Assembly (NCBI GenBank): GCA_003427395.1
Contig: BFEA01000167.1
Span: 2,091,905-2,114,852 of the forward strand
Reading direction: 5' to 3'
Length of the DNA: 22,948 bases
Origin: Chara braunii
Taxonomy: Eukaryota > Streptophyta > Charophyceae > Charales > Characeae
Shown: in pieces, positions 9,962 through 18,850 of the stretch
Numbering within the stretch: the stretch's first letter is position 1
Layout: every line of letters begins with the position of its first letter
Position numbers and translations under genes: made by a program
Notes under the pieces: model-generated
Database searches by the model: none
What the model saw: the letters and a program-made list of their open reading frames with translations, nothing else
Told to the model about the DNA's origin: nothing

Positions 9962-11952
9962 GCAAGAAGGCCAAGTCGGTCTCGATCCTAATAGAAACGT
10001 TAAGGGTAGAGGCCATGGGGAAGGAAGAAGAAGTTTTGCGGATAATAAGGGAAAGACGAGCAACGGAAGGGCATCGGATACCGGATGAGGTAGCAGAAAC
10101 CATGAAAATAGGGGTAGATGGGTTCCTAACAGAGATCGAGACTCATTTGATAAGAAGAACGTGCTAGGAGTTTCATCTAGCCTTCACTTCCAATGACCAC
10201 CAGAAGGGTCGGTTGGATGCGAAACTAATTTCCCCCCTTAGGATCCATACGGTTAAGCATGAGTGCTGGAATGACAAAGGGTCTGCCTACGAGTTTGGAA
10301 TAGCGGCGGAAGTCGCTGAATTGCTTAGGGCTAAGATAGATTCGTTCGTAGCCGAACCCACCGCGTCCCCCTTTGCGAATAAGTGGTTCGTTTTTCGGAA
10401 GTCAAACAAGACACTCAGATGGATTCAGGACTTGCAGAAGCTGAACGCGGTAACAATCCGGGATGCGGGGTCGCTCCCACAGGCCGATTTACTGGCAGAA
10501 TCCCACACGGGGTGAAACATTTACTCCTTAATAGATCTGTACTCAGGATACGACCAACTGTCACTCGATGCGAGGGATAGACCGTACACCGCTATGCACA
10601 CACCGGTAGGGCAGTTGCAGATGCAAGTGACCCCTATGGGTTTCACAAACGTGGTGGTGGAAGCACAAAGGAGGATGCTTGCCGTAGTAGGGGACACGTT
10701 CCCGGAGAAATGGAAGCCATATATAGACGATAATCCCCTAAAGGGCGCGCGAGACAAAGATGAGACGGAGGTCGAGCCGGGAGTACGAAAGTTTATCTGG
10801 GATCACCTGCAGGATATTAAGGATCTACTCCAACGGTTTCTGATTTATAACATCACCGCAAGTGGACCAAAGAGCATTCTGGTCGTCCCGGAAGTAACCA
10901 TACTGGGGTTTCACTGTGGGGCCTATGGAAGGAAACCGGACCCGGCAAAGACAGATAAGATCTCTCAATGGCCGACGCCCCTGCGCACCACGACGAAAGT
11001 GCGAGCCTTCCTAGACGTTGTCGGGTTCTGGAGTATCTTTATCAAGGGATTCGCAAAGATAGTTGAGCCTATCCGCGCGATGATTAGGGAAGGAGGCACT
11101 TTGGAATGGACCGAGGATAGGGAAGCGGCAGCCCAGACCCTCAAAGACATCTTGTCTTCCGACCAGGTTACCTTAGCAGCGCCCTGCTTCAATGACGAAG
11201 TAGGACGACCCTTCATCTTAGAAACAGATGGGGGACCATTGGCAGTAGGAGGGGTATTGATACAGAAAAGCGAGGAGGGCAAGGAAAGACCGATCAGATT
11301 TGAGAGTAGGACGTTGAATTCGGCAGAGCGGCGGTACTCACAGTTCAAGAAAGAGGTCTTAGCTATCCTGCATTGTCTTAAGACCTTCCAGGCATACCTG
11401 TTCGGGAGGCGATTTATCTTGAGGATCGATCCGACCAACGTTGTTGGGGCACTAAAGAACTACAAACCTATAGACCTAACCGTCGGGAGGTGGATAGGCT
11501 TCATTTGGCAATTCGATTACAAGGTCGAGCGAATTGCGGGGCTTCGGAACAGGGCGGATGGGTTGAGTAGGGTGTGTATCACGCTGGAAGGAATAGAGGA
11601 CGCCGAGTCAATCGACGCCTTCCTAGAATACGAAGGAGGGACCCTGGTCGTGGATAACGAGATGGTAGGCGCCGCCCCTACAATGGACCAACTGCTAATT
11701 CAGACTCTAGAAAAGGGCGCGCCCGCCGTAGTTGCGGAACTCATGGAGGGACCGGTCACCACGTTTAGATGCAGGGAGGAAAATGATTCGTGGGGAGCAA
11801 TGATGGGGCCGAAAGAAGAACTGATGGCAATGACCATTGAAGGGGGACGGGACGTTGTGATGACCCCAGCGGAAACCTGGGCGCAGAGGGAGAGGCCGTA
11901 CCAAGTGAATCAGGCTCAGATGGAACAGGGTACCGACCAGAAGGAACGATAA
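9910..11952 (+). pseudogene. pol: Reverse transcriptase and RNase H of a Ty3/gypsy element, two in-frame stops
   Basis: The frame 1 pol segment copies element RNA into DNA. The RT fingers/palm read ASPFANKWFVFRKSNK and DLQKLNAV, followed by SLIDLYSGYDQL (first catalytic Asp 10534-10536) and the YIDD box at 10720-10731, the YxDD motif of this enzyme. RNase H follows with LETDGGPLAVGGVL (Asp 11227-11229), LNSAERRYSQFKKEVLAI (Glu), RIDPTNV (Asp) and NRADGLSR (Asp), so all catalytic acids are present. In-frame stops are TAG 10165-10167 and TGA 10513-10515, the latter just before the first catalytic block. RAFLDVVGF has Asp where the family has Gly. The 3' end of the frame reaches a TAA at 11950-11952, but the tether to integrase continues in frame 3, so a frameshift lies around 11930-11950. 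Confidence 0.9.
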
Positions 11953-13274
11953 TTTTCCTCATACAGATGTATGAGAGCATCTTCAGAGAAATCGGTCTGC
12001 TGCTCATAGGAAACAAGCAACCCTTGGAAGTCAGCCCCAAGGCAAGGGAGGAAGCCGAAAAGTACGTCTTGAGGTACGGCCACCTCTTCAAGAAAGAAGA
12101 GGGAATGTTGCCTAGACGCGTCGTATGCGGAAGGTCTAGGCAATTAGATATAATCTAGGCAATGCACGACGGGCTAGCCGGAGGGCACAGGTCGTCAAAA
12201 GGGACCCTTGCAAAAATCGCATCACTTTACTTCTGGCCAGGCATGGCAGGAATGGTGGCTACGTATTGCCAAACATGCTTGATATGTCAGGAAAGGAGTT
12301 TCGCACGTGTCTTCGAGCCCCTTAGACCTACCCGGGTACTGGGGTCGGGGCACCTGGTCCACCTTGACCTCGTGGTTATGCCTGTATCAACGGATGGATA
12401 CAGGTATATCTTGGATGCAAGAGACAATCTCAGTGGTTACGTGGAGGCAGTAGCTCTTAAGAGAAAGACGGGGAAGGGAGTGGCCGATTGGATAGAAGAC
12501 TTCTACCTTAGGCACCCCTTTGTGCGTAGGTTCGTAGCGGACAATGGAATGGAGTTCGTCAACCAGGAGGTGTTGGGCAGGCTTAAGGCACTGTGCGTAC
12601 CTATCAAGATCATCGAGCCATATCACCCTGAGGCCAATGCACCAGTAGAAAGGGGACACCGGACCTTGAAGAACACAATTGTTAAGTTGGCAGTGGATGA
12701 CATGGGGAACTGGCCTCAATACCTTAAGCAGACGGTCTTCTCTGAGAACATGACGCCGAAAAGGACGACGGGATGCATTTCGGCAGAACTCTGGTATGGG
12801 AGGGAGATCGATTTTCCGGTGGAAGTCTTGGTTCCCACCTGGAACAGGCTAGAGGACAATCCGCACATGTCTACAGAAGAACTAATTATCGCACGTTGCC
12901 AACAGGTCGTGAGAAATGAGGAAGCCTTGGAGAATGTGGTCGGACGAGTGATGGATAGTCGAATGAAGGACAAAGCAAGGTGGGATCAGGTAAAGAACAT
13001 CTGGAAGGAACCGCTCCAGATGGGAGAGAAGGTACTAGTTAGGAACTCGGCACTTGAAAGCACATGGTCGGGACAACTAGGGAAAAGGTTCAAAGACCCC
13101 TACAGAGTCGCAAAGCGGGTGGGTCTGAACACGTTTGAACTTGAGGATCTTGATGGCATTGGGATAAAAAGGTCGTTTCCGGGACAAAGACTGGTCAGGT
13201 TTTTGAGCAGGGACCCGGTGGAGCAACGGTTACAGGAGGCTCAAAATACGGAAATAGGGGAATTGACAACTTGA
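11953..13274 (+). pseudogene. pol: Integrase with HHCC and D,D,E core, one upstream TAG
   Basis: Frame 3 continues pol with QMYESIFREIGLLLIGNKQ, a TAG at 12156-12158 that probably replaced a CAG (Gln), and then an uninterrupted integrase of 370 codons from 12162. The zinc-binding N-terminus is MHDGLAGGH with CQTCLIC. The catalytic core shows Asp at 12366-12368 (HLDLVV), Asp at 12540-12542 (VADNGMEF) and Glu at 12648-12650 (APVERGHRTLK). KDPYRV near residue 310 is a weak GPY/F-type module, and I see no chromodomain. Integrase after RNase H is the defining Ty3/gypsy order. This is the longest intact stretch of the element. The intact ATG at 12162 lies inside the domain and is not a real start. 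Confidence 0.9.
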
Positions 13275-13668
13275 AAGGCAAGCAGTTGGCTACGATTCTA
13301 TACCACCTCCCTGCGGGAGTAATCATGACTGCAGGCGTCGTTCGTTTTGTGTCTCCTTTCCTGTGGAACAAGGGGTGACTGCCTAGGCTGGGTGTGAATG
13401 AGGTTGGAAGTATGGGACAATGTACCATAGTTTTTGTGGGGCAATTTTGGGGGATGGTCTGCATAGGGTGCCTATGTGACTGGTTAATGTACCAAGGTTC
13501 TGGGGAGGGGATAATGGGACTACCGCTTATATGGGGTCAACCAAGGGTTCTGGGGACGCCTGCAAGCCTGCAAACGGGAATGGGAGGGAATGCGTGTGTA
13601 TGAGGGAATGTCGTGACTGTTATGAATGAACAGGACCAGGCAAGAAGAAAACAACAAGAAAAGGCAAA
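13275..13668 (+). other. Spacer between integrase and the acidic ORF
   Basis: No domain-bearing frame is present. A short perfect hairpin (CTCCC, loop TGC, GGGAG) lies at 13307-13319, 33 bases after the integrase stop. TGAACAGG at about 13626-13633 is one base away from the TGTACAGG seen before gag. Small frames on both strands look random. Confidence 0.5.
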
Positions 13669-14283
13669 ATGAAGTTTGAAAACGAGAATGACAGCAACGC
13701 AATCAACCGCCCTGATGAACAACAGCCGACAAGACAGGCCAGGGAATCAAGCTCCAGGAAGAGGAAGCTGTATGTGGGGTTTGATCACAATCTGGTCATA
13801 AACAGAGGGGGGAAAAAGCAAGGGATCCGGGGGCCGTCACCTCCCAGGGAGGGGGAACCAATAGTCCTCCCATCGGACAACGACCCTAGTAGTGAGGAAG
13901 AGGGGAGCCTAGGGGGAAGTCAGAGGATGGAGGGGGAGGAGTCCATCAAGGTCATAGACCTCAGCAGTGAGGAAGAGGAAGATGAAGTAACCGTGCCCAC
14001 AAGGGAAGTACGGGAAAGAGACGAGGACCCGGGTGAAGAGAAGGATAAATGGATAAGAGAATTTGGACCAACTTTCAACGATTGGTTTGATCAGTGGGCC
14101 AGTATCTTGCGATACCAATGGGCAATGAAAGGGAAGGAAAAGTTGAGCAGGGGAGAGGACATATCCCCAACAACCTTCTTCTCAGAGGGGACGCTCCTTC
14201 AATTGCAGGGAATAAAGAGACAAATGCAGCAAAAGATTGAGGATCGTGCAAGAGACGCTCGGCGCAGGGCCGCTGGACAGTAA
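13669..14283 (+). CDS. Acidic post-integrase ORF with SUMO-interaction-like motifs
   Basis: This is an uninterrupted 204-codon frame from ATG 13669 to TAA 14281-14283. The N-terminal 40 residues are hydrophilic with a basic patch (SSRKRKLY). Residues 60-125 are acidic and hold two hydrophobic-plus-acid clusters: EPIVLPSDNDPSSEEE, and IKVIDLSSEEEEDE at about residue 91. The second matches the SUMO-interaction consensus, a short hydrophobic strand followed by Ser/Glu/Asp. Residues 120-165 contain a Trp-rich segment (WIREFGPTFNDWFDQW), and the C-terminus is a basic helix-like region (KRQMQQKIEDRARDARRRA). No known domain is recognised. It follows integrase by about 395 bases on the same strand, the position used for accessory or env-like genes in some gypsy elements, but it has no signal peptide or membrane segment, so I do not call it env. 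It is the only intact long frame near the element. It could be a host-derived or element accessory protein. Confidence 0.55.
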   Translation: MKFENENDSNAINRPDEQQPTRQARESSSRKRKLYVGFDHNLVINRGGKKQGIRGPSPPREGEPIVLPSDNDPSSEEEGSLGGSQRMEGEESIKVIDLSSEEEEDEVTVPTREVRERDEDPGEEKDKWIREFGPTFNDWFDQWASILRYQWAMKGKEKLSRGEDISPTTFFSEGTLLQLQGIKRQMQQKIEDRARDARRRAAGQ

Positions 14284-14360
14284 AGGGATAGTAGGCATAA
14301 TGGGGGTCAACTAGAAATTGGGGCAGGGTTGATACCCAGGCAGGTGGAACTGCCATTTTG

Positions 14361-14695
14361 AATTTCGTATTTGAACCTTTTTTTTTCTTTCCGAATGAAC
14401 TGCGATGAAACACTTTTTGAGTAAGATGGACCAACGACTGGGTAACGAGTGCTACTTTCCAATAATAGTGGTTTCTTCGGAAGGACATGTGGGCGGATGA
14501 GTTTTAAGACTGGGACTATGAAGGATTGGGGTCGAGATGAGACAAGTCTGTAATGGTATCCTTTGCATTCGAACTTTGTCTCCTGCTTTTTGAAGGACTG
14601 CGACAGAACAACTTCTTGAACTGGGAAAGTTAGCAAGGGATGAGTAGCTAGTGCTACTTTGTATAAGTAATCGCTTCTTTGGTAATATGAGCATT
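14361..14695. repeat. Diverged direct duplication, about 200-bp spacing
   Basis: Two similar stretches, about 14361-14490 and 14559-14695, share ordered blocks: ATTTGAAC/ATTCGAAC (14369 and 14567), ACTGCGA, and GTGCTACTTT followed by GGTTTCTTCGG/CGCTTCTTTGG (anchors at 14451 and 14653). Similarity is clear but imperfect. Antisense frames over both are shadows and I do not call them. This may be an LTR or untranslated-region duplication. Confidence 0.5.
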
Positions 14696-15217
14696 TTTGT
14701 AGAAGGAAGAGGACTGGGAAAAATTGACTCTGTCTTATGAGACAGGCGAGGGAACGTGGACGGTTAAAGATTGGAAGAAAAGTTGGTGACAAAGAGTCTT
14801 TCTTTTGAGAATTGTGTATCCCTGGTTGAATGAGTCATCGCATGAGTCTTTGCGAGAGGTTAGGGGACCTATGGGTAAAGAGGCATGAAGAATCCTCTTC
14901 ACTAGGAGCCTAATTCAGCCTATCCTGGACAAGTCCAGAGCAATGAAGGGGTATGAGAGGCTAGAAAAAGGAAACATGGATTGGGCAAGTATTATCTGCA
15001 GTGGTTGAACAGCCGAGCGGGCTAGTGCTGCTTGGGGCCGAAAGCCTCAAATTGAGTACTAGACGCTAAGTCGGGTGTATGGGTGGACATGAGAATGATG
15101 ATGGGCACGAGGCAAAGGGCGAAAGCATGCGTAAAAACTTGAAGAGGATGACCACCTTCTAACCCCTGAGACGAGAACAGGATCCGTGTCCTCGAGGCCC
15201 ACCCCCTCGGGCGCTAA
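14696..15217. other. No gene seen
   Basis: The stretch is mixed-composition DNA with several G-rich runs and no convincing frame on either strand. No tRNA, promoter or repeat was recognised. Confidence 0.5.
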
Positions 15218-15372
15218 CATTGAAATGGACAAGGATGACCCTAACCAAGCTGTCCAATTGAAATGGATAAGGATGACCCTAACCAGGTTATCCGATTGCA
15301 ATGGATAAGAATGACCCTAACCAGGCTGTTCGACTTGGAATTGGAAACAACGACCCTAACCAGGTTGTTCGG
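15218..15372. repeat. 38-bp tandem repeat, four copies
   Basis: The unit has the form ATTGAAATGGATAAGG then ATGACCCTAACCAGGTTG and TCCG. The shared GACCCTAACCA core starts at about 15237, 15275, 15313 and 15353, giving periods of 38, 38 and about 40. The copies differ by a few substitutions. The period is not a multiple of three. The array is followed directly by a hairpin built from the same core. Confidence 0.8.
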
Positions 15373-15395
15373 AATGACCCCTAACAAGGGTCATT
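15373..15395. repeat. Perfect 8-bp hairpin ending the 38-bp array
   Basis: AATGACCC (15373-15380) and GGGTCATT (15388-15395) are perfect reverse complements around the loop CTAACAA. The left arm and loop are the repeat-unit core, and the right arm is an inverted piece of it, so the hairpin looks like an inversion at the edge of the array. Confidence 0.7.
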
Positions 15396-15458
15396 CTTTG
15401 GAATTGGCACTGGGGTCCCCTTGCATGACTTTTTAAGAGGCATGGAACTAGGAAGAGT

Positions 15459-15680
15459 TGAGCCTTGGAAGAGATATTGAGCTGAGCTTTGAAAAAGACA
15501 TTGAGCTGAGCTTTAAAAAAGACATTGAGTTGAGCCTTGGAAAAGATATTGGATTCAGCCTTGGAAAAGATATTGGACTCAATCTTGGAATGAGATTGAG
15601 CATTGGAATTGGATTGAGCATTGGAATGAGACTGAGCTTAGAATGAGGTTGAGTATTGGAATTGGATAGAGTATTGCAAA
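15459..15680. repeat. 24-bp tandem repeat grading into shorter units
   Basis: The unit ATTGAGCTGAGC then TTTGAAAAAGAC repeats about five times from 15477. It then degenerates into alternating GAGCATTGGAAT-type words up to about 15680. Because 24 is a multiple of three it yields an open frame with an eight-residue period (DIELSFEK-like), which I regard as a by-product and not a gene. Confidence 0.75.
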
Positions 15681-16600
15681 TTGCATTGCATAAACAGGGG
15701 ACCCTAGGCAATTTGGAAGAAAGGTCGTCGGGCCGAGCATGGAAATAGCATTGAAATGAAATTTCTTTTTTCTTCTAGTCTTTAACCTCAACAAGAGGGG
15801 GATATCGGTGCTTGCACCGCGACCCCAAGACCTCTATCCCTTAAAGGGAAAAGTCTCACCGCGACATGTTCCTCTTACAAAAGGATGAGGGTTAAAGGAC
15901 CAAGGCACCTACCACTTGGATCGGTGTGGGACGTCCGGAACCACCTCCGACAATGAGTTTTAGTTGGGGAGTTCAAACTGCGCCTCCTGTTGAATGCCTA
16001 AACGTCAAAGGGCGAGAGAGCCAAATGGGCGAGAGAGTCATTCTCATCTAGTCTATTTTGCTACTCTCCAACCACACGCCATGTCATAGAGGGGTGTCAT
16101 GGCCGTTTGGATCGGACCTCGGCTGCCCGCATTAAGTTGGGCGGCACTGTCCAAGGGGAGGGGTCAGGCGAAGGTACCGGGTGGAGTCCGTCACCACCAC
16201 GGGGCATTGACACTGCCCTGCCGGAACATTACAACCGTTTCGTGACTAATTGCGAGGTCTTCGTAACTGCACTCGCAAACTAATTAAGAGCCCCAACTCT
16301 CTTGAAAGGAAGAGGCCGGATCCATAAAATTACCACTCGGGAGGAACGATTCGTGAGGAACGCTTTTACAACTAGACGAGGCCCTGGAAGGCTTGGATTG
16401 GACCTGCCTTCCAGACGTGAGGAGGAACCTCAGTATTGCTCGCCACGTGAGAGAACAAAGGTCGGACCGAGTAGGAGGATGAGGCGTCGTTCACTGGGGA
16501 AGAACTGATCACTCTTCCTTTTGTGAAGCGGACGGGCTTGTGTCCTTGACTTGCGGTTGGTGGGCCAAAGGTCTGCGTACCTCCGAGTGAGAACCAGTCG
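15681..16600. other. No gene seen
   Basis: The stretch contains a short palindrome (CGGTGC, TT, GCACCG, about 15808-15821) and a direct repeat of GGGCGAGAGAG near 16010 and 16028. A 68-codon frame at 16302-16508 is Arg-rich, has no recognisable domain and is not called. If the 16601 module is the 3' end of the gypsy element, this is its long 3' untranslated segment. Confidence 0.4.
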
Positions 16601-16640
16601 CGCGATGGGGACATCGCGTTTTGAGTGGGGGGAAGGTGTG
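16601..16640 (+). promoter_or_regulatory. Hairpin plus polypurine tract, candidate LTR start (copy 1)
   Basis: CGCGATG (16601-16607), loop GGGA and CATCGCG (16612-16618) form a perfect 7-bp stem. Four bases later comes GAGTGGGGGGAAGG (from 16623), a polypurine run of the kind that primes plus-strand DNA in LTR retrotransposons, and then TGTGTC (16637), which would be the LTR 5' end. The same module occurs at 17952. The recurrence is seen directly. The role is inferred. Confidence 0.55.
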
Positions 16641-16664
16641 TCATCTACCAGTGAAAATGCATGC

Positions 16665-17050
16665 AAAAGACTTGTGTAATTGGTTTTGCATGGGCCTGAG
16701 AAAAGGAGGCCTAGCAAGATGCCCAGAACAGAAAAGACTTGTGTAATTGACTTTGCATGGGCCTGAGAAAAAGGGGCCTAGCAAGATGCCCAGGATGGAA
16801 AAGACTTGTGTAATTGGCTTTGCAAGGGTCTGAGAAAAGGGGGTCTGGCAAGATGCCCAGAAGAGAAAAGAAATTGTGAAATCGATTTGACACGAGCTTG
16901 AAAATGGGTCGGGCAAGACGTCCAGAAAAAATAAGACTCGTATGATGACCTTTGTACGGATCTGAGAAAAAGACTGTCAGGCTGGGAAACGGATGAGTAA
17001 TTGGTTTGAATAAGCTTGAGAAGAAGGTCTGACAAAGTGCCCAAGAAAAG
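16665..17050. repeat. 67-bp tandem repeat, about six copies, decaying 3'-ward
   Basis: Units begin with AAAAGACTTGTGTAATTG at 16665, 16732, 16799 and 16866 (period exactly 67). Weaker copies follow near 16931 and 16986, and a trace near 17045. The middle of the unit is TGCATGGGCCTGAGAAAA and the end is CTAGCAAGATGCCCAG. The first three copies are nearly identical and the later ones progressively diverge. Placed just after a putative LTR start, it could be a U3 tandem array. The antisense frames across it are artefacts. Confidence 0.85.
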
Positions 17051-17254
17051 AAGTGCACAAAGGACGAACCGAGTACCGCACATGGAAAGACAAGCAAAAG
17101 GCAAGGAAGGACAAAAGGGTGATACGCGTGCGGAATTGGCAGGACCTGAGAAAGGCCGGGTCAAATGACCCGAGGGAAATGTATGTGGATTTGGCAAAGC
17201 CTGAGCTTCGGGGAAGGATGAAAGGGAAACATAGATTGCACGGGCCGAAAAGTA

Positions 17255-17745
17255 GAATATCGTGATGAATGAGACGGAGCCAAAATGGTTTCTGCTCGAT
17301 AATGTTTCTCAATGAAATGGGAAGATAGATTTGAGATTACGAAGCACTTAGGGGGAGTTGTGTCTGTGTTCATCGATTCGAAGCGGGCATCACCACAACA
17401 AAGGCGACGGTTGTACTGGATGAACATCCCCATCCGGAGTAAATGCCTGACACTGAGTCACATCCGAAAACTTGCCTACAATTTGTTATCAACAATGCCA
17501 AGGCATATAATAAGAAAACCAATTGGGTTGTGGCAGCAAATTGTCATCTTGGGAACAAAAGTCAGCATGCCAGTAGTGAGTGCATAAAGCAAGGAGAACC
17601 TTGTCTGCTTCATGTTACTGAAGTCGAAATAATTAGGGGCTACCCTGCTGGGTATATAGAGTTGACTGAAGAGGAAGTCCGTGTCTCGATTGAGGGAAAG
17701 ATAAAGAGGCTGAGCTATGATGGAAATGAGCAACCTGGTCTAAGT
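17255..17745 (+). pseudogene. DNMT3-like C5-cytosine methyltransferase fragment, two frameshifts
   Basis: Three overlapping frames carry successive pieces of a DNMT3-type catalytic domain, which transfers methyl groups from S-adenosylmethionine to cytosine. Frame 3 at 17256-17312 has EPKWFLLDNV, matching the F-x-L-x-E-N-V motif with Asp for Glu. Frame 2 from 17312 has FEITKHLGG, then VFIDSKRASPQQRRRLYW and MNIP, matching the I-D-A/S-K...H-R-x-R-x-W-x-N-x-P block of DNMT3. Frame 1 from 17443 has CLQFVINNAKAYNKKTNWV, then CIKQGEPCLL and TEVEIIRGYPAGYIEL, matching the S-I-K-Q-G and E-R-x-F-G-F-P blocks. The order and spacing fit DNMT3. I find no upstream Pro-Cys catalytic motif or SAM-binding motif, so the fragment is 5' truncated and inactive. 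The last open frame runs to 18012, beyond the recognisable homology. A DRM or other methyltransferase is possible but fits less well. Confidence 0.6.
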
Positions 17746-17951
17746 TGTAGGAAGAAAAGAGAGGCCCGAAGAAGAACATTTGACTCCCCCATACCCTTCT
17801 CCGCCCCAAGGGCGGAAACCCAAAAAGAAATCCCTGGGAAAGAAACGGGAGAAGAACAAAACGAACCCTGGCAAGCTAACTACCTGTCTTACCACGTCCG
17901 TTCTCTCCCTTCGTCCACATCCCCCAAACTCCTACTAACTATGGATTGGTG

Positions 17952-17990
17952 CGCGATGAGGACATCGCGAATGAGTGGGGGGAATGTGTC
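17952..17990 (+). promoter_or_regulatory. Hairpin plus polypurine tract, candidate LTR start (copy 2)
   Basis: CGCGATG (17952-17958), loop AGGA and CATCGCG (17963-17969) are followed by GAGTGGGGGGAA (17973-17984) and TGTGTCGGGACTTG (17985 on). Stem, spacing and purine run match the module at 16601 with one loop change. It lies about 200 bases after the methyltransferase homology, so the fragment appears to sit at the 3' end of an LTR element, just inside the polypurine tract. Confidence 0.6.
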
Positions 17991-18399
17991 GGGACTTGTG
18001 AGTCACGGATGACTTCCCGTCACTCGAGAGACTGTATATGGCTAATTTATGCACGACAGAGAAAACCGGAGGCGAGAAGGATGAAAGGATCAAGGCTTAG
18101 GCATAGGCGCTAGGAACGTAGAAGCTGCCCAAGATCGTTGAGACCAATGAACTAAGAAGAAAATTGACGGAACGGGGAGCGGCGGAGGCGCGCAAGAAGG
18201 TGGCGAAGGCGACCCTTTCCCCGAAACGGAGAAGGACCGCCAAGAAAAGTAGTGGCAAAGGATGCGCGCTGCAAAGAGAGAAAAGAAGGAAGGGAAATAG
18301 GTGAATGATACGTGAGGCGCCGGCACGAGAAAACTTAGTCGGGCCAAGTAGGTCATCAGGACGCGGCAGCAAGGGGGTCATGGGCCAAGTGAGGACTCA
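17985..18399 (+). other. Candidate LTR 5' portion, otherwise no gene
   Basis: If TGTGTC at 17985 is an LTR start, this stretch is U3. It has a TATATGG-like word near 18032. An open stretch without start codon (18122-18304, 60 codons, Lys/Arg/Ala-rich, with TERGAAEARKKVAKATLSPK) looks like a basic chromatin-protein tail but has no ATG and no recognisable domain. No second copy of this LTR was found in the window. Confidence 0.35.
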
Positions 18400-18410
18400 C
18401 GCCTGACGGG

Positions 18411-18846
18411 ACAAGGTGTCGGGGACCGCATGAGATCAAGAGAAGATACGGTACCGGCGGGACAAAGTGTCGGGGACCGCATGAGACCGTGAAAAGATGC
18501 AGTACCGGCGGGATAAAGTGTCGGAGACCGCGTGAGACCAAGAGAAGATACGGTACCGGCGGGACAAAGTGCCGAAGACCGCGTGAGACCGCAAAAAGAT
18601 GTGGTACCGGCAGGACAAAGTGTCGGGGACCGCGTGAGACCAAGAGAAGACGCGGTACCGGCGGGACAAAGTGTCGGGGACTACGTGAGACCAAAAAAAG
18701 ACATGGTACCGGCGGGACGAAGTGTCGGGGACCACATGGGACCAAGCAAAGGTGCGGCACCAATGGGACAAGTGTCGGGGACCGCATGGGACCAAACAAA
18801 AATGCGGTATCGGTGGGACAAAGTGTCGGGGACCACACGGGACTAA
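18411..18846. repeat. 51-bp minisatellite, about eight and a half copies
   Basis: The unit is GTACCGGCGGGACAAAGTG, TCGGGGACCGC, then GTGAGACCAAGAGAAGA with a few more bases. GTACCGG anchors fall at 18451, 18502, 18553, 18604, 18655 and 18706, then GCACC at 18757 and GTATCGG at 18807. The period is 51 seven times over and then 50. Since 51 is 17 codons, frames stay open on both strands for over 120 codons. I treat these as artefacts of the period. Confidence 0.9.
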
Positions 18847-18850
18847 GACC

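Larger units (their letters stand above)
6701..14283 (+). mobile_element. Degenerate Ty3/gypsy LTR retrotransposon, ends not located
   Basis: Gag, protease, RT, RNase H and integrase occur in canonical Ty3/gypsy order on one strand, followed by an extra acidic ORF. The minimum extent given here covers gag to that ORF. The paralog array at 2864-6245 probably also belongs to it, because it is on the same strand, decayed in the same way and shares the ATGGC start context with gag. Candidate 3' ends are the hairpin/polypurine modules at 16601 or 17952. I found no LTR pair and no target-site duplication. The element is not autonomous as written: at least seven in-frame stops and two frameshifts lie in gag-pol. 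Confidence 0.8.

Noticed and set aside
16641-17197. Minus-strand frames with a recurring GPCKVNYTS-like phrase
   Set aside because: The phrase is the translated 67-bp repeat. Because 67 is not a multiple of three it hops between frames, which argues against coding selection.
17053-17265. 70-codon frame as the N-terminal part of the methyltransferase
   Set aside because: It contains no Pro-Cys catalytic motif or SAM-binding motif and reads like degenerate repeat sequence.
18122-18304. Lys/Arg/Ala-rich open stretch resembling a histone H1 or SAP-protein tail
   Set aside because: No start codon, a stop immediately upstream and no defined domain. The composition alone is not enough.
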